Source: Argyresthia goedartella | Taxonomy: Eukaryota > Arthropoda > Insecta > Lepidoptera > Argyresthiidae | Reading direction: 5' to 3' | Length of the DNA stretch: 64,000 nt | NCBI GenBank assembly: GCA_949825045.1 | Contig: OX463818.1 | Location: 23,824,906 to 23,888,905 of the forward strand | Shown here: positions 54,559-64,000 of the stretch, piece after piece | Layout: each line of letters starts with the position of its first letter | Numbering within the stretch: position 1 is the first letter of the stretch | Notes under the pieces: generated by a model | Told to the model about the DNA's origin: nothing | What the model saw: only the letters and a program-made list of their open reading frames with translations | Database searches by the model: none | Program-made: the position numbers and the translations under genes

Positions 54559-54845
54559 GTGAGTCTTCTTTACACAATGTAAACTGTCGCTTATTTTCCA
54601 TCTGTCTATCTCCCAGTCTGAAAATGTGGACCATTGAGAGAACCACCGAAGAGAACAATCTTCGCTTAAAATCGAGTAAGACCGAGCCAAATTCTTCGTA
54701 TATAAACCTCGGAACATTATCTACCTCAGAAGACTACTTACTTTGTTTTATTATGTCGCGCCGCCGGTACGATTAATCGCGTGTTATAATATGACCTGGC
54801 CTCCGCATTTTAAAACACAAATATACAATCCCTTATCTCTTCTAG

Positions 54846-55031
54846 CACCCGGAGCCAAGTTCGACGGTCTACAAAGGGCGGCGGACGTCAGCTTCGCGGG
54901 CCCTTGTTCTCAGCCCATGCGTCTGCCAGGAGACCCTTGCAGGGTGGCCCCGAAGATCAGGATGACTACGCCGAGGACTATCTCCAAGCAGGGCAGTGGC
55001 GGCTCCAGCGACTCGCGGGGAGGGAAGTGCG
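54846..55031 (+). CDS. Gene 4, exon 5
   Basis: Acceptor tctcttctag, donor TGCG|GTAAGG, phase 1 to phase 1. Residues 162-222: PGAKFDGLQRAADVSFAGPC, MRLPGDPCRVAPKIRMTTPR, then a Gly/Ser-rich stretch (QGSGGSSDSRGG). Confidence 0.87.
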
Positions 55032-55427
55032 GTAAGGAGAACATATTAATTAAGAACGAACCAAAACTACACCAGATGTATTTTTGGATACCACCCACAC
55101 CTCGATTTCCGAAAATTCCAATATAAACTGGGTCTTCCGTAATATTAGGGAATAGCAGTTGTATTGATCTTCAGCCTTTTTTTTAAACATGTTTATTTTC
55201 GTTAATATTACAGAGGCTTCTTAAATTCTATTTCCGCCAAACTGTTTGGCAGATAACAAAGTTTCATAAAGAATAAGTAATAAAGCAGGTTATAGGTATA
55301 TACCTATGCCTATTACACAATGCGCGTCTTTTTATAGATGGCACCCCCTGATGATGATAACTTTCACTATCCGTAGAGAGCTACTCGTATAGCTATCGCA
55401 AGGATCCTTGACGTGTGAGCTAAGTGT

Positions 55428-55430
<3 letters not shown>

Positions 55431-55479
<49 letters not shown>
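55431..55479. repeat. (CT)n microsatellite, 49 bp
   Basis: Uninterrupted CT dinucleotides in gene 4 intron 5. Confidence 0.98.
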
Positions 55480-55483
<4 letters not shown>

Positions 55484-55555
55484 AGAAACATTGCGGTAGC
55501 TAAATCATGATACATGTGGCTGAATTTAATGAACCCTTTGGTTCAATGTTCACAG

Positions 55556-55656
55556 AAACATCGTCATCCACACCACCGATTGGCAAAACAGAATACCAAG
55601 ATAGTGTCTCAAAACTTGGTGGCATCATCTTGCGAGACAAACTGCACAGGAAATGA
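55556..55656 (+). CDS. Gene 4, probable terminal exon 6
   Basis: Acceptor aatgttcacag; two bases complete a Glu codon, then TSSSTPPIGKTEYQDSVSKL, GGIILRDKLHRK and TGA at 55654. The TEYQ motif echoes TTYQ in exon 4, which supports this frame. A longer frame in another phase covers the same DNA, so the choice rests on phase and motif. No nearby AATAAA. Confidence 0.6.
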
Positions 55657-55861
55657 AGACCAAAGCATCAATAATCGGAGGCACATTCAAAATAGACCTT
55701 TTAACAAAGACCTTTCAGAAAACTGGCTTGTTTATCATTTTGTAGATAGGTATGATTACGATTAGAAAGTCGTGTGGCACAATTTACGTTAGGCAATGAC
55801 AGACCACCAGCCTGATGGTTATCAAGTCGAATGGATCTCGTTGGTTATGATCGCATAGGAT

Positions 55862-56200
55862 CGTGAAGATTGGCGCTATCGAGAAGTGGCCTATACCTAT
55901 AGCTAGAAATAAAGCGTTGGATCTACTAAGATCATACTTAAGCAATAGTATTCAAAAGGCAGAATTTAACGGCGATATATCGTTAATCGAGTGTCACAAT
56001 TCGCGGTTCACAAGGTTCCATATTAGGCCCTTTCTTATTCCTGGTATATATTAACGGTTTATGAATTGAGGAAATGCAGAATTCAACGGCGTTAATTCGT
56101 TAATCGAGTGTCACAATTGGCGGTTCACAAGGTTCCATATTAAGCCCTTTCTTATTCCTGGTATATATTAACGGTTTCTGAATTGAGGAAATTCACTAAG
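55862..56200 (+). pseudogene. LINE reverse-transcriptase fragment with 116-bp tandem duplication
   Basis: ALDLLRSYLSNSIQKAEFNG and, in another frame, GSQGSILGPFLFLVYINGL, i.e. reverse-transcriptase core. The block from agaatttaacggcg (55962) is repeated from agaattcaacggcg (56078). Confidence 0.75.
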
Positions 56201-56892
56201 TTAATAAATACTTAAGTATCGTTCTGTCATATTTTCTTTTGTGTAACATCTGCAGAGACAGCACGCTAATTGTATTTGATTAGAGAAATTCTCAAATGGG
56301 GATGCTTACTTTCTGGACAGGAAATCTCAAAACCATTTCGAGAAATATGTCTTCTGTACAATTCATATTTATCAGGTTAATAAATAGGAATATATATATA
56401 TATTAAGATATTTTAATAAAACTCAATGACATTAATTTATCTTCTATGTCATCTTCATGAGATGAATGAAAAAATCCCTTTACCCTGCCCGTCTTAAAAC
56501 AGAAAAAAAAAACAATCTTTTCCCTTTAAAGTCTGTGATCTATGAGTGACTGTTTCTCTCGGGATTGTAGGTTACATTGTTATAGTCAGCGTTATGTTTG
56601 AATAAAATATCAATATCGTTTTTATTCGCTATGACAAGAAAGGCAAATTTTGTAAAAGCAGATTCGTGAATTTTACCTGAAGTTATCAAAATTATGATCA
56701 TGTCGAAGTTCATGTCGAATTCCAACAAGTAAGATACTGATGCTGAGATCCTGGAGGGAATTTTTATCTACTGCAAAATTGCATATTTATTACAGTGATA
56801 AACGATTTAAGTTTTCTTGATAATCTATACAGCGTTTAATACTTAAACTACAATACGCTCTTCCTCTCAACGACCTGAGGCATGAAATAGTT
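56201..56892. other. No gene recognised
   Basis: AT-rich; a short (AT)n stretch near 56390. Nothing supported. Confidence 0.5.
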
Positions 56893-57268
56893 TTTATCTA
56901 CACACGTATCGTAAACCCTCTTTACTGCGTCTAAAAACCGCACGTTAAAACCAGCATAATGTAAAACTATTTGGTAAAAACTCATTTCTTATCTGAAAAT
57001 TTGTACATTATGACCATAATGTGTAAATTTTCTACATATTATGACATTCAAATTTCGAACGCCAACGCCCGCCTGCGTGCCGCCCCTAGTTCGTCTGTGA
57101 GGTTGGTACTACAGAACAAGCTAAACAAGTGCAGAGATAAGATTAATGACACAATGCCGGTCAAACATGCGGTTCCTGAACTCATCAAAGAGAGCTTATG
57201 ATATGTGTGTAGATAAACTAGTGTATGGAACTACATAATTAGGCATTATGTAGCAGTCACATAAACTA
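56893..57268 (+). mobile_element. Fold-back MITE A, copy 5
   Basis: Both arms are present (tttatctacacacgtatcgt, gatatgtgtgtagataaact) with the central ttcgaacgcc motif; the Xho-like ctcgag block is missing. Its end (gcagtcacataaacta) is broken by the Tc1 insertion at a TA. Confidence 0.85.
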
Positions 57269-58862
57269 CACACATCAACACTGTCTAGGGATATTTTGTA
57301 TTTCTTAATTTTTTTGATAAACTATAAATATTTTGTTCAGAGAAGTATATATGGAATTAAACCTCAGTTAATGCCCAACTTAATTATATGAATAAAAATC
57401 ATTTTAGATCTTCAAATATTTTTTTTTAAATAAAATAACAAAGAGACTAAAAATGGTGCTAAGTCTACGAATGAAATTAATGAATAAAATGGATAATTTT
57501 ATTAAAAAAAAACAACTTAAAGTGAGACATTTTAACTCTTAATAATCAGTGTTGCCACCCCTCACGTTAATAAGAGTTTGGCATCGGTTATTCATACTGT
57601 GAATTAAGGTGTCGATGTCTTGCTGTGGTATGCGTTCCCAGGTTTGTTGCAGGTGCAAGAAAAGTTGCTCTTCTGTGGCCAGATTTGGAGGGAGTGCATG
57701 CATAGCCCTTCGCTGCAACATGTCCCACGCAATTTCGATGGGATTCATATCGGGCGACTGCGCAGGCCATCTCATTACCGTGACGTCGTTTTCTTGAAGT
57801 GCGGCTGATACCAGCCTCGCAGTGTGTGAACGAGCATTATCATGCATGAATACGAATTGCTGGCCGATTTGCACCCTATGCGGAATAACAACAGGTTCCA
57901 CCACCTCATCACGGTATTTCTGAGCATTCATGTTGCCTCTTACAAAAACGAGGTCGGTTCGCGCGCCTATACGAATTCCTGCCCATACCATGATTGTTCC
58001 TGCTTGGTACGAATGAACCTCTTGTAGATGCTGGAGCCGGCTTTCCCTGCCTGGAACTCTCCAAACTCGTGTTCTTCGCGAATCTGGATGAAATCCAAAC
58101 CGAGACTCATCCGTAAAGAGCACTGTCGACCATTGTTCATTATCCCATAACACGTGTTCTTCGGCCCACAATAGTCGTCTTCCGCGATTGCCTCGTCGCA
58201 AAGCAGGAACACGAATTGCCCTGCGAGAATGAAGATTAGCTTCATGTTGCCTTCTTCTGACAGTTTGGTCGCTAACCAACAGCTGATGCTCCTGTTGGAG
58301 CCTCTGTACCATTTCCATGGCCGTCAGAGTAGGTTCTCTCCTGGCGGTATTTTGGAGAAAACGGTCCTCTCTAGGGGTGGTCACCCGAATTCTGCCAGCA
58401 TGCCGTTCCGCCACTTCCCCAGTATCACGATAACGTGACCAGAGCCTTGATATCACATTCTGGCTGGTGCCTAGGGTCTCCGCAACAACGTTTTGGATAG
58501 CGCCAGCTTCCAACATTCCTACCGCTCTTATCATCTCGTCTCTCGTCAGATGTCGACGTTGCATGGCACTAACAAGATGACACAAACAGTAAAAATCACC
58601 AAAACAATTGATAGAGTTAGTTAATTAATGTTTTTCTAAATAAATCTCAACACAAAACTAGCACTGTAAACTGAATCAAATGCGTGTTCCCGCGCTTTCT
58701 TTTATTTTCATAAGTTTTTTTTTTTTTTTTCAATGTCAGTTTGAAAATGGAACAAGGAGGTTTAATTCCACATATAAACTTTTTCCTAATTCTGAGTAGT
58801 TTTTCTGAAAAACTAAGAAATGCAAACAAAAATCTAATATCCCTAGACAGTGTTGATGTGTG
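57269..58862 (-). mobile_element. Intact Tc1-like element (DD34E)
   Basis: Inverted ends CACACATCAACACTGTCTAG and its complement, about 27 bp long, flanked by TA on each side. Length 1,594 bp. Inserted in the end of MITE A copy 5: ataaacTA and ctat flank the element, as in the uninterrupted copy 3. Confidence 0.95.
57539..58564 (-). CDS. Tc1 transposase, full length
   Basis: Uninterrupted frame; start at 58564 (MQRRHLTRDEMIRAV) or at 58585 (MCHLVSA); I prefer 58564. N-terminal paired-type HTHs (TSQNVISRLWSRYRDTG), a GRIRVTT stretch in place of the usual GRPRxTT hook, and a second HTH (SDQTVRRR). The catalytic triad is complete: FTDES, FMHDNARSHTA and SPDMNPIEIAWD (D159, D249, E284 counted from the upstream Met), 34 residues between the last two. 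Ends RGGNTDY, near the usual 340 residues. It cuts and pastes at TA. Sequence gives no sign of decay. Confidence 0.95.
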   Translation of the reverse strand: MQRRHLTRDEMIRAVGMLEAGAIQNVVAETLGTSQNVISRLWSRYRDTGEVAERHAGRIRVTTPREDRFLQNTARREPTLTAMEMVQRLQQEHQLLVSDQTVRRRQHEANLHSRRAIRVPALRRGNRGRRLLWAEEHVLWDNEQWSTVLFTDESRFGFHPDSRRTRVWRVPGRESRLQHLQEVHSYQAGTIMVWAGIRIGARTDLVFVRGNMNAQKYRDEVVEPVVIPHRVQIGQQFVFMHDNARSHTARLVSAALQENDVTVMRWPAQSPDMNPIEIAWDMLQRRAMHALPPNLATEEQLFLHLQQTWERIPQQDIDTLIHSMNNRCQTLINVRGGNTDY

Positions 58863-59083
58863 TACTATAAAACCCATTATAGGTTTTGAATTTTAATACC
58901 ATGGCATAAGGTTAAGGGGTTTGAGAATTAAGCATATTGTAGGACTTAACTTGTTTGTTGTGGTAATAGGTTTGCAATTTTGTATGTAATTGTACAAATA
59001 TTTTCCTGCGACATTAATAATACCTATAATTTTTATTTTGAAATGGCCTCAACCATTCCCTACTGCTTTTATTTTGGCTTGAG
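58863..59083. other. Sequence upstream of orphan exon
   Basis: The dispersed string ataggttttgaattttaata with ccatggcataaggttaaggg occurs near 58882; related strings occur at 22765 and 23690. Confidence 0.5.
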
Positions 59084-59269
59084 AAGCGGACCTGTGATCA
59101 CATGTATCACGACATACCCGCGGTATATCGAACCGTTGCGGTGCAGACCAGAGATTTATTGGGCCAGAACCCAGACAGCCTGTATCAGCAGCTCAAGAAC
59201 AAGGAAATTTGGGGAGGGAAGTCGGCTGAAGCAACAGTAACCGGTGCTCAAACACTGGGAATTGGGTGA
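59084..59269 (+). CDS. Terminal exon of an unidentified gene or alternative 3' end
   Basis: After cttttattttggcttgag, one frame reads KRTCDHMYHDIPAVYRTVAV, QTRDLLGQNPDSLYQQLKNK, EIWGGKSAEATVTG and stops at TGA 59267. AATAAA follows at 59439. Entry is in phase 0, so it cannot follow gene 4 exon 5 (phase 1) directly; it could follow exon 2 or 3, or belong to another gene. GC-rich with a coherent coding frame. Confidence 0.6.
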   Translation, partial: KRTCDHMYHDIPAVYRTVAVQTRDLLGQNPDSLYQQLKNKEIWGGKSAEATVTGAQTLGIG

Positions 59270-59438
59270 AATAGTCTCAAAGAGGACCGATCATCCACCC
59301 GTGTTCAGCAGGCGTCTCACCTCATCATCTTTCTATCTACCCGTGGTACTACCGGTGCAGTGGTACTTCTGGTAGAAACAATGTCCAGCTGCACAAATTT
59401 AATGTTGTGTATAATATTTCTAGTATTTGTTTTGTATA

Positions 59439-59444
59439 AATAAA
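59439..59444 (+). terminator. AATAAA polyadenylation signal
   Basis: AATAAA 170 bp after the stop codon at 59267, in an AT-rich 3' UTR. Confidence 0.6.
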
Positions 59445-59696
59445 ACCATATATATTCTTAGAAATTTAGCGTATTTTTATTATGGAAGCACTTTAAAAAC
59501 AAGCGGGCGGTTTCAGATGCTTTTCCCGATTTTTCCTATGCATTATAGGTGCATTTAGAGACGATATCTAAAAACTCGAAGTGTCGGAAGTCATTAGTTT
59601 TCGAGTTTTTTTTTCAAAACGCCGTTTGCTAACATTCGGGACGGTGGGGATGAGGGAGTATTAGGGTTGGGAGCGACGGATTTTGCCTATTTTTTG

Positions 59697-60024
59697 CCAC
59701 AATAATATACTCTAGCCAAATACGGCTTTTATTTGCATACGCTCCGGTTTGGCTTCTTCAACGTTCTAACCTAACCTATAAACCGAATGAAAAGTAGCCA
59801 CAATAACCTACTCTAGCCAGTCGTTTTTGTTTGCATACACTTCGCTCCGCTCCGCTCCGGTTTAGCTTCTTCAACGTTCTAACTTAACCTATAACCCGAT
59901 TGAAATTTAGCCACAATAATCTACTCTAGCCAAATTTGGCTTTTCTTTGCATACGCTGCGCTCCGGGGTTGCTTATTTTAAGTTCCAACCTAACCTATAA
60001 CCCAATTAAAATTAAGCCAAAATA
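59697..60024. repeat. Tandem repeat, unit about 101-113 bp, three copies and a start of a fourth
   Basis: Units begin ccacaataatatactctagc at 59697, 59798, 59911 and 60017 and share tgcatac, cttcaacgttctaac and ctaacctataaccc. Copies differ by point changes and a small cgctc expansion in the second. Confidence 0.9.
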
Positions 60025-60960
60025 ACCTACTCTAGCCAAAGTAGGTGTTCAAAGCGACTCAAACGAAAGGAAATTATGTTTACTGACGCGAATGCAAGCA
60101 ATGAAGGCCTTAAAGGACCAGATTCTGGGGCCGTAAAACATAATAAAAAAAGCAACAAATGAATGAATGCATTTGGCTTTCTACGCTCCACGACTAAAAA
60201 CTGAATATCAGTAAATCTAAAAGAACACATAGAAATAAGCACAACACAAGTCCAAAAAGGCAAAAAACCAAAAAAATATAGATTAAAAAAAAAATATCTG
60301 AAACACTATTGAGTTCCGACACCTGAAACTTTTAGACCGTGTTTAAATTATCTTAATAATTAATTATATTTAATGACCCAAATTATCTACCAAAATCACG
60401 AAAGCCCTAGCAAACTGCCCGTTTTCTAAAGTCTAGACTTTATTATAACATGCTGCAAATTTATCAGCCCACAAGCAATCAAATCAATTTGATATAAGTA
60501 GCCCAAACAAAACTGCGAATAATTCTAGAAATATTCGTTCCGTTGACGACCCTTCTCGCTCACGTTCTAGAATTGGTATGAATAAAAAATCCGGGTTATC
60601 ACTGCTGTTTGAACACGATGGGACGAAACACTATTTGCTTCGCAATTTAAAAAACCATTAGATTTTTTAAATTATATCACAATAATAATCAGGCTAGGAC
60701 TGACGTGAGTGACGTGATGTTCCTTTTACAGTTGACTTCACTCATATAGTTGGCACTCTTTGGTTGACTCGACTGCCACTTTTTTTTGTGGCAGGCAAAG
60801 CAATTTATCCCATTACGTCTCTTGGTGACGTCAGACGCCAGGTTTACATTTGGCGGGTAAAATTTTAGCTTAGTTTTTAAAACAGACGCAATGAATAAAG
60901 CCCAAAAATATTTAAATAAGTTTCTTAAAATGGTCTTTATTTTCAAAAAAAATATGTATC
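60025..60960. other. No gene recognised
   Basis: AT-rich sequence with A-runs; no supported coding frame. Confidence 0.5.
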
Positions 60961-61415
60961 GGAAAAATGCAATTCAGAAATCGGAGGCAAGTGTTGTTCG
61001 CTGATGATACTTCACTGGTCTTCAAAATTTAAATACAAAAAGAATTTGATGATGTTAATGATGAGTTGGTTGGACCCTTGAATTGGTTCACAGTAAATAT
61101 TTTATTGTAAAACGCTGGTAAAACCAAGTATATCAAATTCTTATTTCCAAATGTTCTGGCAAGTTGATAACAGTTTGGTGTTAGACAGCGTTAGAATAAG
61201 TAAATGGTGCGAAGTTTCTTGGAATAACCATTGATAGTAAATTGCAGTGGGGACCCAACATAGATAAATTAGCTGGTAGATTGAGTTCTGCGGCTTACGC
61301 TTTTAGGAACATCAGACAAAACACGGATGTGGCTACATCTAGACTAGTCTCTTTGAGTTATAAATAAAGAAAGAAAGAAAGAAAGAAAGAGAGAAAAAAT
61401 AAAGAAAAACGTGTT
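60960..61415 (+). pseudogene. LINE reverse-transcriptase fragment with (GAAA)n tail
   Basis: RRQVLFADDTSLVFK at about 60983, GITIDSKLQWGPNIDKLAGR, SSAAYAFRNIRQ, several stops and shifts, then aaagaaagaaagaaag at 61366-61390. Jockey-type order. Confidence 0.8.
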
Positions 61416-61604
61416 GTGGGTGAAAGCAGCGGATATTGAACTATTTTTATGTACAGAAAAGAGCTATTTGAGTAATTTATAATTTAAAACACACAGACTC
61501 CTTCAGAGATTTTTTTAAAGAAATTGACATACTTTCTGTAGCTTGTCAATGCATTTTGGCAATATATAATGTATGTAGGCAAGAACCTTACATCATTTTC
61601 CAAA

Positions 61605-61735
61605 TTTAGCGATAGCTGTAATATTAACCTAAGAAATAATCACAGACTAGTAGCGCCCCGGTTTAGACTCGCGAAAGTAAGCAATTCTTTCAATGACTTG
61701 ACGTTTGCTAATTATATGTAAACATCTATAACAAA
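61605..61735 (+). pseudogene. LINE C-terminal fragment
   Basis: agcgatagctgtaatattaa to gtttagactcgcgaaagtaa, as at 19395-19485; then jumps to the 3' UTR string gacgtttgctaattatatgt. An internal deletion relative to 19386-19895. Confidence 0.8.
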
Positions 61736-62101
61736 GGATTTTGAATTTTACCCAACAACGGATGATTACGAGCAGAATACAATGATGATGTTGATGATAA
61801 GGCAATAATTCTTGCTAAAGGAGGAACCAAAATAAAAGTCGTGATGATAAATATCTGTGCATGTATTCTGTGTAGGTATTGCTGAGTTGTGACGTCACGG
61901 TGGCGGCGCAGTCGCGCTTGAGATCAGCTCCCCGCGCTTGTACAACGTGCCTTCTTGTCTGTTGTCCTGTGGATGAGGAATATTTATGTGAGATTATCTA
62001 CCGTAACCTAACCAAAGATATGCAGTGGGAGGTGGTGGTGTCGAATAAGTCTACGCAATAGCATACCAAATGCCTAATTACATTAGTAGGCTTGGGCCCC
62101 T

Positions 62102-62330
62102 GGTAAAGATCTTCTACAAAAAAGGCGGCAGCTGGAGCTTGACCGCGGAGTGAGCTTTTCGTCGTCAATGTCTTGGTTGTCAGTTATAGGCATTCTACCT
62201 GGAAGAGATGGTGACTGGTAAAGATCTTCAACAAAAAAGGCGGCAGCTGGCGCTTGACCGCGGAGTGAGCTTTTCGTGGTGAATGTCTTGGTTGTCAGTT
62301 ATAGGCATTCTACCTGGAAGAGTTGGTGAA
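62102..62330. repeat. 115-bp tandem duplication
   Basis: ggtaaagatcttctacaaaa through gcattctacctggaagag is repeated at 62217 with few changes. Confidence 0.92.
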
Positions 62331-62469
62331 CCTCAAACTCTTTCGATGCTTTCACTACCACACGCCGTGTCACGCCAGCCGCTAGTGCATTATAGGAATT
62401 GAGTCTAGCGCCTGGCATTCTGGTCCTAAAGATCATTTCATCTGGACTCACATAGTTTTTCACTCTGGT

Positions 62470-62990
62470 AATTATTCGTGGTTCCTATCCTGGTCAAAGT
62501 CCTACTTGTTTGGTCACAGTCCTACCTATCTGCTTAAGGTCCTTCCTGTCTGGTCAAGGTCCCGTCTCTGGTCCACACCACGGTCTCTTCCCGCCTTTTT
62601 TACCGGTGTCATATGGTCTCCCGGTATTGTATGGTCTCCCGGTATTGTATGGTCTCCCGGTGTCGTGTCGCACCGTTGTTATAATGACGGAGCCCTACCG
62701 CTCCCGCGTTAGTCTTTCTAAATACTGTTCACTTGTTTAGTCCCCAAGTCTGTCTAGCGCCTGGTCTGCTGGGTGTTCTTGTCTGGTCCTGCCTGTCTGG
62801 TTGAGGTCCTTCCCGTCTGGTTAAGGTCCTACCTATCTTGTCAAAGTATTACCTATCTCGTCAAGGCCCTACCTGTCTGGTCAAGGTCCCGTCCCTGGTT
62901 CGCACCAAAGTCTCCTCCCGCCTGTGTTCCCGGTGTCGTGTGGTCTCCCGGTGTCGGGTGGAGGCTTCGTCGTGATGACGGAGCACTACC
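62470..62990. repeat. Minisatellite, higher-order (two blocks)
   Basis: A roughly 20-bp unit like cctacctgtctggtcaaggt repeats at 62480-62565 and 62790-62890. Each block is followed by atggtctcccggtattgt-type 18-bp repeats (three in the first block) and cggtgtcg; the two blocks form a 300-bp higher-order repeat. Confidence 0.8.
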
Positions 62991-63366
62991 GCTCGCGCGT
63001 CTGAGGTGTTGCGCTCTCTGGAAACAGAAACGTGGTGATTGTGAAGTAAATCCTCAGTTTATGAGAGAAATATCAGGAGTCAATGAAGGATTCGGCAGAA
63101 AGCTGGTGGGGGTTTTGACAATCAATTATATACACTGTCCCTTGAATCACTGTCCCTTATTGGACACGAATCTAAATACAAAGTACGGATGGGAATTCCA
63201 TTTAGTAATAACCACGGATAATTTTCTTCAGGGCCAAGCGACATAACAGTATTATTGGGATAGAGAGAAGGGAACTCACCAGGTCCTACGGGACTAGGAA
63301 TTATCCAGGACAACGTGCATTTAACATTAGCTATTTTTCCTGGCCTAATTGATAACTCCTTTTTAC

Positions 63367-63493
63367 CTGCCGAAGTTGATCAGCCTATCAATATCAGTAG
63401 CGGGGCGCCGCACCTCGCCCGCAGAGGTGAGGGTGACACGCAGCGGCGCGGGGGGTGGGGAAGCGGGGGGCGACGACGCCGCCGATGCTGACG
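63367..63493 (-). CDS. Unidentified minus-strand gene, downstream exon
   Basis: Acceptor caccttccag; two bases complete a Thr codon from the exon at 63735-63891. Encodes SASAASSPPASPPPAPLRVT, LTSAGEVRRPATDIDRLINF and a donor GGCAG|GTAAAA in phase 2. GC-rich. Later exons were not found with confidence. Confidence 0.75.
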
Positions 63494-63734
63494 CTGGAAG
63501 GTGGATGATGAGGTTTTAGTTTAGAGAAATATAAGCTTTCAGATGTTTTACAGCTTCAGCCTGTTATCGGAGCCTCATTTTTGACCATCGGTCCGGAATC
63601 AGAAAAATACTCAAAGCTCTCTGGTGTACAATGCTGAAAGTTTGATTGGCTCTTGCTTCGTCCTCTTTAAATTCTTGGGTGTATCAGTTCTCTAAGGTGA
63701 TGAGATACTGGATCTATTCTCCTTTTCTACTTAC

Positions 63735-63891
63735 TGGTGCCAGTCGAGCTGGAGCCCACGGCAGAGTCTATGGAGCGGCGTCGCGGCGGTGGCGCGGGTC
63801 TATACCCCGGGTGCGGTGCGTCGCGCGGGAAGGCTGCCGGGATGTGCAGCTTGGCTGTGATGACGCAGTCGTCGTCGGAGCCGCCTAGTGT
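63735..63891 (-). CDS. Unidentified minus-strand gene, upstream exon
   Basis: Acceptor catccttccacag, donor ACCA|GTAAGT. Phase-0 start and phase-1 end, agreeing with the next exon. Encodes TLGGSDDDCVITAKLHIPAA, FPRDAPHPGYRPAPPPRRRS, IDSAVGSSSTGT. Hydrophilic and Pro/Ser-rich, probably a linker of a larger protein. The gene continues beyond the right edge. Confidence 0.78.
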
Positions 63892-64000
63892 CTGTGGAAG
63901 GATGTTGACTTAGTTCTTCATCATTAAGAATAAAGAAAGGATATCCTGGCTCTGCAATATCCGAGGATGGAGTGGCCAGCCTAGGGCAGCAGGTGGCGAA

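Noticed and set aside
55514..55765. Longer frame across gene 4 exon 6
   Set aside because: Out of phase with exon 5; the shorter frame keeps phase and a TEYQ motif. Kept as alternative only.
63646..63888. 80-codon plus-strand frame
   Set aside because: Opposite strand of a well-supported minus-strand exon.

Overview
The window is animal nuclear DNA, most likely from a moth or butterfly. Evidence: spliced genes with GT-AG introns, AT-rich introns packed with nested transposons, a tRNA-derived SINE, and several copies of a dispersed repeat beginning GGTTCCGTACC that is very common in Lepidoptera. I see no rRNA gene, intact tRNA, bacterial operon or CRISPR array.

Host genes. (1) A THAP zinc-finger gene on the minus strand, 886 to 1, running off the left edge. 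(2) The LAMTOR1 (Ragulator p18) gene on the plus strand, four phase-consistent exons between 3833 and 29132, with introns of 9.5 and 14.7 kb filled by transposons. (3) An uncharacterised plus-strand gene, five exons 31687-40149, 232 codons. (4) A second uncharacterised plus-strand gene starting 554 bp downstream, six exons 40703-55656, about 255 codons. (5) A terminal exon with poly(A) signal at 59084-59269, parent gene unknown. (6) Two exons of a minus-strand gene at 63367-63891 that continues beyond the right edge.

Mobile DNA fills most of the rest. It includes an apparently intact Tc1 (DD34E) element (57269-58862), a frameshifted DD37D mariner with a lost catalytic Asp (35711-37015), a decayed IS630-like element with a long second D-to-E spacing (6395-9120) and non-autonomous relatives, a nearly full-length CR1-like LINE (47771-52460), other LINE pieces, and at least five copies of one fold-back MITE family (called MITE A here). 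Many insertions are nested, and empty-site comparison gives exact boundaries for some.

The most unusual region is 42.9-46.4 kb, inside intron 1 of gene 4. It holds closely packed small reading frames on one strand (two overlapping as ATGA), a divergent kinase-like frame, a TATA plus initiator promoter driving a short spliced unit, and direct repeats at both ends. This resembles an integrated piece of a large insect DNA virus or polydnavirus and matches no host gene I recognise. Next to it is a dense cluster of near-perfect heat-shock elements (46030-46420).
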